A DNA stretch of 64,000 bases, taken from assembly GCA_963556195.1 (NCBI GenBank), contig OY744517.1:143428847-143492846 (forward strand). Direction: 5' to 3'. The stretch is from Sepiola atlantica. Taxonomy: Eukaryota; Mollusca; Cephalopoda; Sepiida; Sepiolidae. A model generated the notes under the pieces. It was not told the DNA's origin. It saw only the letters and a list, made by a program, of their open reading frames with translations, and searched no databases. This document shows, piece by piece, positions 29,886-42,265 of the stretch (positions are counted from its first letter, which is position 1; the number at the start of each line of letters is the position of its first letter). Both the position numbers and the translations under genes were made by a program.

Positions 29886-32008
29886 TTAACTGAGTTCACC
29901 ACCAAACAAGGCAAGTTGCCACTGTATACGTAAGGGGTTACTTAGAATTAGAGTGAATGTTCAAAGGGTTATCTTTAATTGGGATATGTGCAGCGAGATG
30001 ATTGTTCACATAAGCTTTAAATTTCTGCATGTCGGTACAGTCTGGGAAACACTGCGCAGGGAGGTAGTCCCAATGTTCAGCAGCTCGACCAACGAAGCTA
30101 TTAGAGTAGAAGGCTCTCCGGCATCTGGTAACCTCCATAGGGAATGGATGGGATTTAGCTGATTATCGGGTTGGTCGATTGTATTTATGTCTAGGGGGCA
30201 CCAAAGCAGCAAGTTCATTGGAGCAGATTACATTGAAGTACTTGAAAAACAACCTGGATATTTCTTTTGCATAGGAAGGATCTAATTATTTTAAATATTT
30301 GTCCAGTAATACCATAGGAATGACTTTTTATGATAACACTTTTATGCTAGACCTTGTTAAAGACTATAGAAATATCAAGCGCTACATTCACTTGTATTGT
30401 TCAGTGTATGGTATAGTCGTTCAGAGATAACCGTTAGGATATCCGCAGTAGATCGTGCTTACTTAAATCCATACTGATTGCCAGAAAAAAACATTAATGA
30501 AGTGACAGACTATCGCTAGATTGATTAAGGATTCAAAGTTTTAGCGAAAATCGGGAGTAGAATGATGGGGCGATAATTCTGAGTGTCAGTTATATCTCCA
30601 GAAGTGTTGAAGACTGGTACCACAGAGGCAATTTTCCAGCTATCAGGGAAACAAGATCCGGCAAGCCTTTTGTTGTAGAGTTTGGAGAGGACAGGGGTCA
30701 GTTCAACAGAGCATTTCTTTATTACTATTACTGGTATAAGATCAAACCCACATGATTTGGGGTGTCAACGATTATTATTATGTCCCGGACATTATATGGA
30801 GTGCTGGGCAGGCCCCTAGGTGTGGCTTCAGTGTGCAATGGAACATTTGGGAGAGAATGGTTTGCGTAGTCCAAAGTGGATTTTTTAGACAATGCGCTGG
30901 GCAAGTAGTTCAGCCTTGTCAGTTGCCGTGTAAACGACATCATGTTTATATAACAGGGGAATTGTTGATTGCTCATTATTCACCAACCTACTGAAGATTT
31001 TCTAGAAATCGCAAGTACGTAGTTTCTGTGACTCAATACGTTTTCTGGTGATCTCTTTATTCCTTCCCTTTGCTTCATCTATTACAGTCTTACAATGATT
31101 TATTAACACTATAAGTCTCTGTCTACTTGTAGTTGACTTGTGGCGGTTGAATTGTCGGAAAAGTTGCTGCCTCTGTTCAATAGTAGCTGCACAGTTCGAG
31201 GTGAACTATTCTGGAGAGTGAGCTTACTGTAGAATTTTTGTATAGGGACATGTGCAAGAATGCATGCTTTGACCCATTCGAATCCCTTATTTGCGCACTG
31301 ATCAGCAGGGAGACAAAAAGTTTTACTCCATGGGGTGTCTCCGATGTGATCTCTGATGGATTTCTAATCAGCCCGCCTGTGATATCTCGTCGTTTTTAGC
31401 AACAGCTCATAAACTTTCAGACGATATTTTAGGGTGATATCAATAATTACCACAATGTGATCAACGTTCCCAAGCGGGCTATGGGCATCTGTCGCACAAG
31501 ACTCTGGTAGTGAGGTCAAGATAAGATCGAGAAGTGAGGCTTGCTGGTCCACACAATCAGGGAGACGGACAGTCTGAGAGGGATTGCACTATGGAGAAAC
31601 TATACGTGGAATTACCAACTTCGTCTGTATAGCTGGAGAATCCAAGCCAGTCACGGTGATGTACATTAAAATCTTCAAATATTTGTATTTGGACGCTCGA
31701 GTCAAATGAGAGTGCTGTATCTATGCTTTCGGAGACAAATTTAAGCAGGGTAAAGTCCTAGGTCGAAGAAGAACGGTATAAGAAATACAAGTAAATAAAG
31801 CTGTGCTGTAAAATTAATCTAAAGCACATGTAGGTTTGATCATCTGATTCTATCCTATGTTCTCTAATCAAGGGGAGGGTGTTCTAAACATAAACTCCTT
31901 GCCAATGCATATGTTTGTCAGAGTCTTTACGGTAGAGTGTGAGATATTCAATCATGTTAAAATGGTGTGAGGAGATTGAGGATTGTAGGTTCTTTTTACT
32001 TAGTGCTT
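29886..32008 (-). mobile_element. LINE B copy nested inside LINE D
   Basis: Read right to left: endonuclease segment with YRKDSDKHMHW (about 31,900-31,940) ending at the junction 32,008; endonuclease C-terminus QQASLLDLILTSLPE (about 31,500-31,555); linker and RT NYRPI region (about 30,560-30,640); then the C-terminal CTDMQKFKAYVNNHLAAH block (29,965-30,020). An internal deletion at about 30,250 removes RT motifs GVPQ to thumb. The LINE D protein is continuous on either side, so this copy inserted later than LINE D. Confidence 0.85.
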
Positions 32009-33300
32009 TCTCCAAAACAGGACACACATACTCCGCAGAGGAATAACACAGAGTCAAAACAGTACATCTTAGTGTGTGTGCTATGGCACTCCACTTGGGG
32101 TTGACCAGTTTCCGTATTATGTTGTTTCGGGAATTGACTTTCAGTTTTGTCTTTTTTATATGTTCCTTGAATGAGAGGTCGGAGTCCATAGTTACGCCAA
32201 GGTAGACAGAGTTAGTGCGGTTCTAAAGTTGTATTCCAGAACACGTGATCTTAAAGTGGTCGTTTGACCCTCAGGCCCTGAGATTGCACGAGCAGAATTG
32301 AGTTTTCTCAAGGTTTATATGCAGGTGGTTACTCTCGTAGTAGTGAAGGAGTAGATAATTTAAGGTGTGTTTCTACTGCTTCATACGTACGTTCTTGGGA
32401 TGTTACACAGAAGCCGTCAGCATAGATACACCACTCAGTGCTCTAATCCATTGGTTGGTGATTGGTGTAGATATTATACCTTTATGGAGCCAGCACACTA
32501 CCTTGAAGTAAGTCATTCTTTTGTTGGCGTCAACAACTTTGTATGTTGTTTAGAGTAACATAAAATCGCCTGTCTCTGAGGATGGCTTCAATAAGGTCTG
32601 TGAGTGCCAGGTCTTTTGTCAACTCCAAGATCTTTTTCATGATGAGGCTGTAGTTTACAGTGTCATACGCAGCAAAGACTGTAAATTTGCCAGGTCGGAA
32701 TCCTGCTTGTTGGGGATGATGTCCTGTTCAGCAACTGACGCAAACCTGTTGAGGAGTAGGCACTCAAACAGTTTAAATGAGTGGCCTATTATGGAGATTT
32801 GGCGAAAACTCATTGCATGTGCTGAATCTTTTCCAGGTTTTCAGAAAAGCGATTATTCGGGTTTTTTCCCAGCTTTTCGTGTCAGCGGTCTAAAATGCTT
32901 CATCTCCTTTGTGAAAATATGATCTAGACCGATGATTTTACCAGTCTTAAGGGCGCTGATGTTGATAGTGAGCCTTTCAAGTAAGAACAGCTAAGTCAGT
33001 TCGGCGCTTTTAGAGTATTGAAGTCGGTCTACGTTTGGTCTTTGCGGTTTCGTAGTGGACTTCCTATTGAGCAACAAGTGATGTGCAACTTGACAAATGA
33101 TGGTGTACTTCTGTTGCGTTGGAATTTATCGACGGTTGCTGATTTTCATAACTTTTCATACCTTTTTGCTATTCCTCCTCATAGCAGTTGTCTCCAACAA
33201 ATTTTGTCATTTCTGTTGGCGGCCTTTCGATAGGAAGGTAATGTGTCTTTAACCTGTTTCGAATCGATGGTGCTTCAGCAAAGGGCCCAGATTCATAGTT
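32009..33300 (-). pseudogene. LINE D reverse transcriptase part
   Basis: Minus strand, right to left: linker about 33,010-33,260 (TLPSYRKAA-like), RT finger motifs FKLFECLLLNRF (about 32,740-32,780), an AYDTVNY-type palm box with the first catalytic Asp (about 32,655-32,680), then YNIYTNHQPMD and the active site reading YADG (32,413-32,424; YADD expected). The thumb contains KVNSRNNIIRKLVNPKWS (32,085-32,140) and EYVCPVLEK, which stops at the LINE B junction. Multiple frameshifts. Confidence 0.82.
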
Positions 33301-33439
33301 TTAGTTCATACAGTTGTTTCCACTGATGTTAATACATACATTCTCTTGATAACAAACTGAAGATGTTTCCAAGAAGCTTCTTCAGTAATTTTTTTTTCGA
33401 TTAAATTAAGCTAAAATAACAGCGAAGTCAAGGAACACA

Positions 33440-34080
33440 CAAAGAAATGGCGCATAAACAACATTGCTGCTTTCCGTTTATTTGTGGTTCCCACCTGACA
33501 AATCTTTACTCGCATCGCGCAGAGGTAGAGACGACCAGAGGACGACGGATCCTAATGCCGACTCCTCTGGATTTTCAACAGAGCGCTGTAAGCTGGGTAG
33601 CTCTGATATTACTACGTTGCCACCACCCCTACCACGGTGAAGAATGATTGGACTTTAGAGAGGGGCCTGTTGCTGTTTGTTTGTTTTGTTTGTTAGGTGA
33701 GTCATACTTTTGCATAAAGCTCACAAAGGTTGCGCTTCAGGATTGTCTGGTCTGCGTCCTCCCCGTTGTTCGCTGATACTCGTTTATCTCTGATACCGAG
33801 AACAGCGGTTGCGTATAAAATTTGGCAAAAAAACAAAGGAAAGACGCAGAAGCAACGTTGCCACTTTTATTTCATTTATTTGCGGTTCCGTGCCTGGCAC
33901 TCCTTTGCTTGCCATATGCAGAGGCAGACGACCAGAGGATGACAGGTCCTGATGTCGACACCTGGATTTTCACCACAGCCCTGTTAGTTGGGTTGTTCTG
34001 AAAGTACCAAGTTGCCAACCCCTTTTTACCACAGTGAGCAAAAGTTGTATTTTAAGGGAGGTTGATGTCTGCTGCTGCAG
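33440..34080 (+). repeat. Dispersed repeat V, two copies
   Basis: Copies at about 33,455-33,660 and 33,728-34,075 share GCAACGTTGCC/ACATTGCTGC, ATTTGTGGTTCC, a GCAGAGG.AGACGACCAGAGG word, a GG.TCCTGATG..GAC.CC stretch and a final GTTGGT..TCTGA block. The second has an upstream part, GATTGTCTGGTCTGCGTCC, also found at 49.0 and 49.76 kb. No coding capacity recognised. Confidence 0.7.
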
Positions 34081-34224
34081 TTGGCGCGATTGATAATGTA
34101 CTCAATGCATAGTGACGTCATCAATTATGCTATAATTGATGGCGTCATCAATTGTGTGTGCTATAAGTATTTTCTCGCCTCACGAAAGCTAAATGTCTTT
34201 TCGCTAACGGAATTATTACTTAAT

Positions 34225-34470
34225 TTAACTTGTGTTTTAATTACGCTGTGTTTGTTCGTCCATTTTGTTTTTTTAATCATTTTTCTTGTCGGCTCTGCTT
34301 GTTTTTATGACTAATTTTCTTTTCTTTTTCCACTTGATTTCCTCTTTTCTTCCGCTTTTGCTTTCGTAGTCGCAACGAAGACGCACGTTTGGCTGCTCCG
34401 TCTAAAAATAAACGTTTATTTATAACCGCTTGCAGCATGCTGCAGATTTTTGCAGAATATGATTAAAACC
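34225..34470 (+). repeat. Dispersed repeat U, copy 1
   Basis: Aligns with 39,180-39,400: TGTGTTTTAATTACGC, TTCTTCCG..TTTGCTTT, TCGCAACGAA and CTAAAAATAA.C.TTTATTT. It directly follows a repeat V copy. Confidence 0.7.
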
Positions 34471-37430
34471 GTGTATTGTAAAATGTATTTAGCTCCCTTT
34501 TCGCCCTATTTTTTAGGGGCTGGATTAAAGCTGTTCCCATGCTTCATCAATTTAGACGGGTGGTTGGATCATGTTCATACGGGAAGTAGGAGACGGCGAC
34601 CATTTTATTTTAAAATATACTTTATTAACTACCACCTGTCCCTACTTGACGTTGTCCGGGATTTGTTTTCATGTAATGTTGGTTTTGTTTATTATAGCAA
34701 AATATGCCTTTATATTCCGTATTAGCAAACCGAGTAGTTAACGAACCAAATTTTAAAGAGAAATTTAAAATGGAATCTGTATGAAATAAAATTAAAAGAA
34801 TTCCGGTGGTGTTGGTGTTGTTGTTGTTGTTGTTGATCTAGTTTTGAATTACTATAATTTCATGCGGTGGGCTGTCGTGCCATTCAACTGTTATTGCAAT
34901 TCATTACCGGACGTTACCAACCCCCTATCGGAACAGCGAAAAAGCAGTGTAAAATAATTGACGTGCGCTCTATCCATTTCTCTCCTCCTCTTTTCTTTTT
35001 CTTCTTCGTGTTATTGTTGTTATTGTTTTTTTTCTTCTTTTTCTTCTCTCTCTATCTTTTACTATCGTTGCAGTTTATAAACTTAATTAATGAAAACATC
35101 TTACTAATAGTGGTGTATTGATTAAGCGAAATAATTAGCTGTGCACTTTTTAAAAACATTCTTTAATAATATATGTTACTTTTAGAAAATATGAAAGATT
35201 ATTATTCATGCGCACCCGTAACGTTTGCAACCGGTGAAGCGAAAATTGCTAAATAAATTATCTTGTGTAATGGTTGGCGGTGGTAGTACATGACAAAGAA
35301 ATGTTTGTTTTTAAAAGATAGAAAAATGTCTAGCGAAAATTAATGAGGAAATAGGTCTTTTGTAAAGCTAATCTCACTTTACTTTATATGTATGATAGAA
35401 GTCCATTTTCTTTGACTTAGACTTGACTTCGGCTCTTTTCTAGAAGAGAAAACGAATGATCTAAACCCCCTATATAACAGATCTTTAAATTCCCATACAT
35501 TCCCTTACTAACACTTAAACTGCAACTGGTATCTCGCTACAAATTCGATATGTGTCGCATGATTAAACTAACTAATCCAATATCTCACCTCGTATCTATC
35601 AACAGGTTAAACTTGAATCAAATCTTGTGAATGATACACATGGACCGTCTGTTTTTAGCAACTTATATCTACATTAGTAGGTCCAGCTCACAATAAACGG
35701 TCCAGGATTGTTCATTCTATTTGCAGATTGGTTGTCGGCCCTTGGCTAACGAAGCCACTAAGCCTGGAATAGTTGATAGAGTTTGGAAAATATAATAAGG
35801 GCGAAAAGGCTGTCAGAGATTGATTTAGGAGTGGTGTTTGAGGTTGTTTAGTGTCACAACTGGGACGTGTTGCTCATTAATATGTAAAAATGCGGTGAGT
35901 AAACATTTTTTTTAAATCGAGCGTAATTCCTGAACAACTAGTATGCCCCGTGTGTTATCGTCTCCGAGTGATTGTTGCAAATTGAATGTAATAAGGGTTA
36001 TCCGGTTCTTGCTGAAGTGTACATCATCTCACGATTTGCCTTGTCCTTTATGGAAGGACTTATAAGCTTATTGTTTATCGGCGATGTGCCCTAACCGGGG
36101 ACTTATTTGACTTAAAACGGAGGAGCTTTAGAAGAAAAGACGGTATATTTGCACATAAAATTCAACAAGATGTGCCGGGGGAAGGTTGGAAGTTACATTG
36201 GCCGAAACTTGTGAGATCAGAACACTTGTCCGAATAACTAAAAACTAACTAGAAAATTCTAATTCATGTCTAAACGTAACAGACAATATCCAACTTAAAT
36301 TGTAGGCACATATTCAGGGATGATGTTACATATTCAGGGCTAGTGTCACATATTCAGGGAAAGTGTCACAATTTAAGTTACGATTTCTTTTCTTTTAGTT
36401 TTAACTAGATAGTTTTTTAATATTAAAATTTATTTAAAAACACAACAACTTAAGAACGACATACTAAATTTAAACGGGACAGGCCGACTGAGTAGAGGGA
36501 ACACAGTTTCGTTTTCTTTATTTATTTATTTCGGAACGCCTTCTGCGTTTGTGCGAACTTTAAAGTAAACCATTGATTTGAGTGCATCCACCTTCTACTC
36601 AGTACGAGTAAGCTGAACAAATGGAGAAAGAAAGAAGCTTATACAAGCTAGTAACTTTTTTACGTTCGCTCGTATCGCGTCTCCACTTACACTTTTCTTT
36701 TTAATTTATGATTTATTTATGTGGGGAATGACATCGTGTTATTACTTAATACGTATTATTAGTTACTGATTATTAAATTACCTTGCGTTCCCCGGGATTA
36801 ATTTTTACTTTCAGTAATAATTTATGAGACTGCAATGCCCACCAAAGAATTTGCGTCCTCTTTAAATAAATTTAAAAGTAGATTAAGCAAAGGTGATTAA
36901 CTCTGTATTCGAGTTACTTACCATTCTAGAAAATGTAAAAAAATCGACTCGACAAAGGGGGTAACTACGTTTACGATTAGAGATTTAATTCCCTTTTTCT
37001 TTTAAGATGGCGTCATTTTAATAATTATTTCGATCGAGTAATAGAATTTCTCCAACGAATTAAATCGGATTATATTTTTATTGCTAATAATGTTGTATAA
37101 AAATGACGAATCAGAATCACACATTGATTTTGTAGGGCGAAAACTATTGATGAGCAAAATTAACAAACAGGTTGATAACTTTATTATAACGAAAAATAAA
37201 ATATGTTTATGAAAAGTGTTTCTAAGTATTATAACACTGTTATTATGAAAATTTATTACTAATTATTACAAATTATTATTGTTATAGTGTAAGCTGATCT
37301 ACCTCTTTCAGGAATACATGGACTTATCCATACATAATAAATACAGTTACATCTAAACGTCGTGGCAGCTTTTCGTGCTAGTTTCTTCTGTAACATACTT
37401 TTGTTTAAACACTTTTTGTTAACTATACCA
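34471..37430. other. Long stretch without recognised genes
   Basis: Contains a short (GTT)n run near 34,820, pyrimidine-rich DNA at 34,980-35,055 and a three-copy 20-bp tandem at 36,308-36,372. No coding motif, SINE head or TE protein recognised. Confidence 0.4.
36308..36372. repeat. 20-bp tandem repeat, three copies
   Basis: ACATATTCAGGGATGATGTT, ACATATTCAGGGCTAGTGTC and ACATATTCAGGGAAAGTGTC in immediate succession. Confidence 0.9.
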
Positions 37431-37454
37431 CTGTATTGGTCCCCCGATTTATAA

Positions 37455-38010
37455 AATCGTCCGTCTGTCCGTCCGTGTGTCCGTCCGTCCGTCCGTGTGT
37501 CCGTCCGTCCGGATTTTTCTCCGCAACCATCCATTGAATTTTTCTGAAATTTTGCATGAAGTTGTAACTTTGGTCAGGTTAGAAACTGACATTCTCTGAT
37601 TTTTGAAAAAAAATCTGGTTAGCCCCCCAGGGGGTCAAAAGGCCCCAAAATGGCAAAAAATGACATTTTTTGCCCCATAACTTTTCATCCATCCATTCAA
37701 TTTCTCTGAAACTTGGCCAAAATGTGGAGGCAATTGTTCCTAATAGAAAATAAGTATCGCTGACCTTGGAAAAAATCTGGTTCGCGCCCCCAGTGGGGTC
37801 AAAAGCCCCCAAAATTGCAAGAAATTACCCTTTTCTCCCATAACGTTTGATCCATCCATTCAATTTTTCTGAAACTTGGCCAAAATGTAGAGGCAATTGT
37901 TCTGGATATAAAATGAGCATCCTTGACCTCAGAAAACCTCTGGTTCGCGACCCCAGGGGGTACAATGAGGGTCAAAAATGCCCCTAAATTGCCCAAATTT
38001 ATTGCATTTT
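37455..38010. repeat. TCCG microsatellite plus 162-bp tandem repeat
   Basis: A (TCCG)n-rich tract (37,458-37,512) precedes three diverged units of about 160 bp starting near 37,513, 37,671 and 37,833. Each carries CATCCATT.AATTT.TCTGAAA, a GG.CAATTGTT-type word and a CCCC.AGGGGGT.AAA block. Units 2 and 3 are 162 bp apart, a multiple of three, and minus-strand frames through them are open and similar (both contain STFWPSFR.IEWMD). Confidence 0.85.
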
Positions 38011-38619
38011 AAACTCGCCACATCGAGTCACATACAGAGGCGGACCACGCATGCGCGGCTTGTTTGTATTGATTATTACCGACCTGTAAGGCCACAGCAA
38101 TTATAAAATTATTATCAGAAATGAGCTACTATCATTAGCTAATATGTATTATTATGAGTAGTAGCGTTTTTAGAGACAGGGCTTTTGAAAAATATGTTAG
38201 AGATTATGTATTATTTTGTGCCTACTTCTGCCCCAAGAGATACATTCTATACGGAAACTAGTAATTTGAGTATTTTATAATAAATAAAGTGTTACACAAT
38301 CACTAGCTTCACATCTGCTTTCTCGATATTGGTTAAATTCAATAGAAAACAGTAATCTAAATATGACTGGAAGTAATGTTGAGTTAAGTAGAAAAGTGTT
38401 CTTGTTATCTTCTAGAGCCTAGAATCTAGACTAGTTGTTCTATCATGGCTTCAGGGAATAGTTCTACCCTACTATCCCACCAATAGGTAACGGGGGAGAT
38501 TGAGACATACCTTTTTGTAATAGTATTAAAGGAAGTCACTTCACAACCACTCTCACTAAACAACTTACGACGTCTTGTATTTTTTATTGTTTTTTATTGT
38601 TGTTGCTTTTTTCACCCCA
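38011..38619. other. No recognisable feature
   Basis: Nothing recognised. Confidence 0.35.
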
Positions 38620-39115
38620 AGCAAGACATATTGCAACTGAAACGTAATTGGTTACTGTGAAGTAGGTCCCAGATTGATAGGCAGCATCCTAAGTGGGGAG
38701 TACTACAGTAAGATGTTTGTTCACATTACATTTGATTTCTTGATGTTGGTAGGGTCGGGGAAACAGGGAGCAGGGATGGAATTCCAAACACAAGCGGTTC
38801 GAGGAAAGAAGCTATTAGCGTAGAAAATTTTCCGACATCTGGAGACATCTATAGTGAAGGGATGAGTTTTCTCTGCTAGTCTGGTGGGTCGGGGCTATTT
38901 ACGTTCAGAGAGTACAAGTGAAGTAAGTTCATAGGAGCACATTCCGTTGAAGTACTTTTAAAACAAGGACAATGATGCAACATTGCGAAGATGGGACGGG
39001 GGCTGGAGCTTGGTAGACACTGCGAGGTCTATTAGGTTAGAGACTCTGTTTGCACCTTGTCTGGGAGGGTGAGACGTAATCTTGTATTCTGAAACACTGA
39101 CGGATATCGGCAAAT
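38620..39115 (-). pseudogene. LINE B 3' fragment
   Basis: Same order as the 3' end at 9.6-10.1 kb: the 3' terminus near 38,625, GGGGAGTACTACAGTAAGAT and TTCACATTACATTTGATTTC (C-terminal coding) at 38,690-38,740, a GGAAACAGGGAGCAGGG word at 38,759, then RT thumb coding up to about 39,090. Truncated at its 5' end. Confidence 0.8.
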
Positions 39116-39179
39116 ATAACGTGAATTACCGAGAACTACCGAGAACTACCGGCAAAGCTTCTTAACTTCGTACTTTTCC

Positions 39180-39400
39180 GGTGATTGTGTTTTAATTACG
39201 CCTCGTTGGTTCTTCCATTTCTGTTTTCATTTCTTTATGTCTGCTACTCTTCATTTTTGTTTTCCAGTTGAATTCATTCTTTCTTCCGTATTTGCTTTTG
39301 TATTTGCAACGAAACGGTGCGTTGTGCAACGGCTAAAAATAAGTATTTATTTTTAACTCGTTGCAATATATTGTCGATTGTAGGTGAACAGAAAGAATAC
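39180..39400 (+). repeat. Dispersed repeat U, copy 2
   Basis: Matches 34,225-34,470 over about 220 bp. Confidence 0.7.
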
Positions 39401-39524
39401 GGCTTTGAAAATTCGGCCTTGTAGAGATAAGTCACTACCATGTTAGTACACATATAAACACAAGGTAAATAAGAGAAAACATTTCTTAACGATAATAGAA
39501 CTCGTACCTCTATCTATTTAATAC

Positions 39525-39940
39525 TATGTTGCTAGTCTTTCTCTAATCTCTCGGTATTTTTATTGTAGGTCCTCCACTGAGCTCGAATCTCTGGTTCCCC
39601 GAAAAAACTTCCTAGCAAGAACTCGTCTTGTTACCAACACTGCAAAGAAATCTCCTTTCTTCCCTTGTATACCTGAAATCATGTTCAATAAAAAAAATTA
39701 TTTTCAAGAACTTCAAACCTGTGGGACACGTTACCGTGTGAATGCTCCATACAGACTACAACATGGTCGTTTTCAAGTTCAATGTCAGCAAATATCTTTC
39801 GAGTCGTCCTATAAATTAATTAAACATTGTTCTCAATCTTTCCATAGTAATGTTCCATCAACCAACTGAAAATCTCATTAACCCTTATCCTCGAATGGCT
39901 TTTGACTTTTGTAAATGGTGAACGATTAATACAAAAAATA
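39525..39940 (+). pseudogene. LINE A 3' fragment
   Basis: TGAGCTCGAATCTCTGGTTC, then MFNKKNYFQELQTCGTRY coding (39,681 on) and the 3' signature CCCTTATCCTCGAATGGC at about 39,881. Truncated and broken. Confidence 0.82.
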
Positions 39941-40654
39941 TATAATACTAAAACTCTGAGGACTTTGAATGTTTGTACATAAATGTTGTAGATAGTAATA
40001 GGAATTTCGGATGACGTATATAAATGGTGGATAATTAGGAGATTGATTGAAAGAATTTAAACAAAAGGTAAGAACGAAGAGAGAAAAGGTAAGGAAAAAG
40101 ACAGAAAAGCGAGGAGAGGAGAAAGAAAGGAGAGAAGGAGGAGAGAACGTCTATTATTGCATAAAATCGCATTATAAATATTAGAAATTTCGAACAGTGA
40201 GATTTTGTATATCGTTTAAGTTGCAGTTGCTTAAAACATTGAACGTTTTACATTTCACTCGATTTCATATATGTACACTGTACTAACGTTGGCCCAACTG
40301 GTCACGGGTCGTCTAGTGTCACTCTCAATATACAATATTTCTATAAGGTTTTTGAAAAGAAGTATAAGCAATGTTTTTGGTTATAACGTTTTTTAAACAG
40401 CAAAGTTAATGAAATATATCCTTTTTGTGTCAAGGTATGTGTAAGTATGAGTTAGAACTGTTAGAAGAATTCCGATAATACATGTATATATACGTAAGAG
40501 TTTTACAGGCAAAAGAAAGCAATATAAAGCGGTATTTATGAGTGTATTAATGTTGGTTTCGTAAGATGTAAAACCTACACTTTGCCTGATTGTTAGTTAT
40601 TCTGATATGAATTGAAATGGTATATCTTTTATAGTCACCACTGAATCAAAGTAG
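39941..40654. other. No recognisable feature
   Basis: Purine-rich plus strand at 40,070-40,150; nothing else recognised. Confidence 0.4.
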
Positions 40655-41090
40655 ATCAGGCGAAATAAGTTTTTATTTTTATATAGGTACCGCTGCCACA
40701 TCTGGTGAGGTACTGTTCAGAGCACTCTTGCTTGCCTTGACAAGAGTACAAAATCGACTTCGCAATCTAGTGGTGAATGGTCTCCCGTGTTTCTTACAGT
40801 GCTTTTCTTACAGAAAACATGTTGCTAGTCATTTTCTATATTCTACTGCCAGTAAGGTTTCAACTGAGTTTAGATCTCTGATTCCTCTTTGTAAGACATT
40901 CACAGTACGAACTCAAACGAAATGTGCATTAACATGGTATATTTCCAATACATTCTTATGTGCGTAATACGTTACAACGGGATTGATTATCTACGGGCTA
41001 CAACGGCCGTCTTCAAATCCAATGTCAAAAAATATTTGTTATTAATAGCTAACCAAATTTTATTCATACTATTCATCATTTCTTCATCAA
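40655..41090 (+). pseudogene. LINE A fragment
   Basis: Starts with ATAGGTACCGCTGCCACATC and LTRVQNRLRNLV coding (about 40,734-40,770), FSYRKHVAS, then SLIPLCKTF and KSNVKKYL (about 41,010-41,035). The terminal signature is absent, so its last 60 bp are lost or diverged. Confidence 0.82.
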
Positions 41091-41623
41091 GTGACAAGCT
41101 ATCAATCTCATAAATCCTTATTATTTTGGATTTCAATATATTCAACTTAAACAATTTCTGATTTAATATTCGAATAGATGACACTTTTTGACAGATCACA
41201 ATATATCCGTGGATTTACTGTTGCGAAAACATTTTTAGCCGCTATTCAAGGATATTCCTTATTTTATTCTCCTTTTTTCACTTGAAATTATAAAGGACTT
41301 CAGATTTCATACATGATTTATAAACTTTTTCCAAATTAATAATTGAAACCAAAGCTTTTATTGTTTAATAATTTGTTTCTCCTACTGATCAAATATTTTG
41401 TTTCCTTGAAAAACCTAGATTTACAAGACTTTTCTATATTTTATACTATACTTTGTTGTACTATCTGAAATGATTAAACTTGTAAAGTGTGTAACATTAA
41501 ATATATTTATTTTCACTCTCACCTAACTATATTAATGGTCTATTGAGTATATCTTTATCGTATTATGAATTACTTCATGATAACATTAAAACACATTTAT
41601 AAAATACGTATGTTATAATATTG

Positions 41624-41629
<6 letters not shown>
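41091..41629. other. No recognisable feature
   Basis: AT-rich. Confidence 0.4.

Positions 41630-41695
<66 letters not shown>
41630..41695. repeat. (TA)n array
   Basis: About 32 TA units. Confidence 0.96.
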
Positions 41696-41698
<3 letters not shown>

Positions 41699-41839
41699 CA
41701 ATGTCTATGTTTATGTGTGTGTGATGTTCATGTAATCCTTATGGAAAGAAGGTTAGAGAATGTACATTAAATCTAAAACGGTATGCTTATGAAAAATTTA
41801 CCGAGGAAAACAATGGAGTATTGCCGACTCTCTAATTGC

Positions 41840-42165
41840 ACGCGTAAGGGTGCTATAAAGGTATAACACCCTTAAAACATCAAATATATACTATTTTTAT
41901 GAAATTTAAGTCCTATGTATAAAATCTCTAAGTGGGTTTCTACCCTAAACGAGCTATAGAGGTCGGACCTCCTTTAAAACTTGAAATATATCCTATTTTG
42001 ATGGAAATTATATAATATGTATAAAAATTTTCAGTGGAGAGAATATAAGTGGGCCGGAATATCTACGTTACCTTCTATGTGCCGAATATCTACGTGTTCC
42101 CACCTCTAAGTGATCCATGCGAACAGAACCCCTTTAAAACTTCAAATACGTATATCTGATTTTTC
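41840..42165. repeat. Diverged tandem units around CCTTTAAAACTTCAAATA
   Basis: CCCTTAAAACATCAAATATA (41,870), CCTTTAAAACTTGAAATATA (41,971) and CCTTTAAAACTTCAAATACG (42,131) recur with a downstream TATGTATAAAA.T and CTAAGTG block; spacing 100-160 bp. Confidence 0.6.
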
Positions 42166-42189
42166 TTATGAGTGTTGTTTTAAAAGTCG

Positions 42190-42265
42190 ACTTTAAAATG
42201 TCTGAATTGTTTAGTTGGGAAAGCACTAGACTAAAAATTAAAGTGTACGTTTTCGATTCTACCTC
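42190..42265 (+). repeat. tRNA-derived SINE head
   Basis: A tRNA-like segment: A box TTTAGTTGGGAAAGCACTAG (42,210-42,229), an anticodon-region GACTAAAAATT, and a B box GTTTTCGATTCTACC (42,248-42,262). Stems are not maintained, so it is a SINE promoter, not a tRNA gene. Confidence 0.55.

Noticed and set aside
34867..35121. 84-aa Phe/Leu-rich frame
   Set aside because: Product of a pyrimidine-rich tract; no motif.
42190..42265. Functional tRNA gene
   Set aside because: A and B boxes are present but acceptor and D stems do not pair, so it is a tRNA-derived SINE head. The same holds for 3770-3840, 25,656-25,722, 42,811-42,875 and 43,215-43,285.
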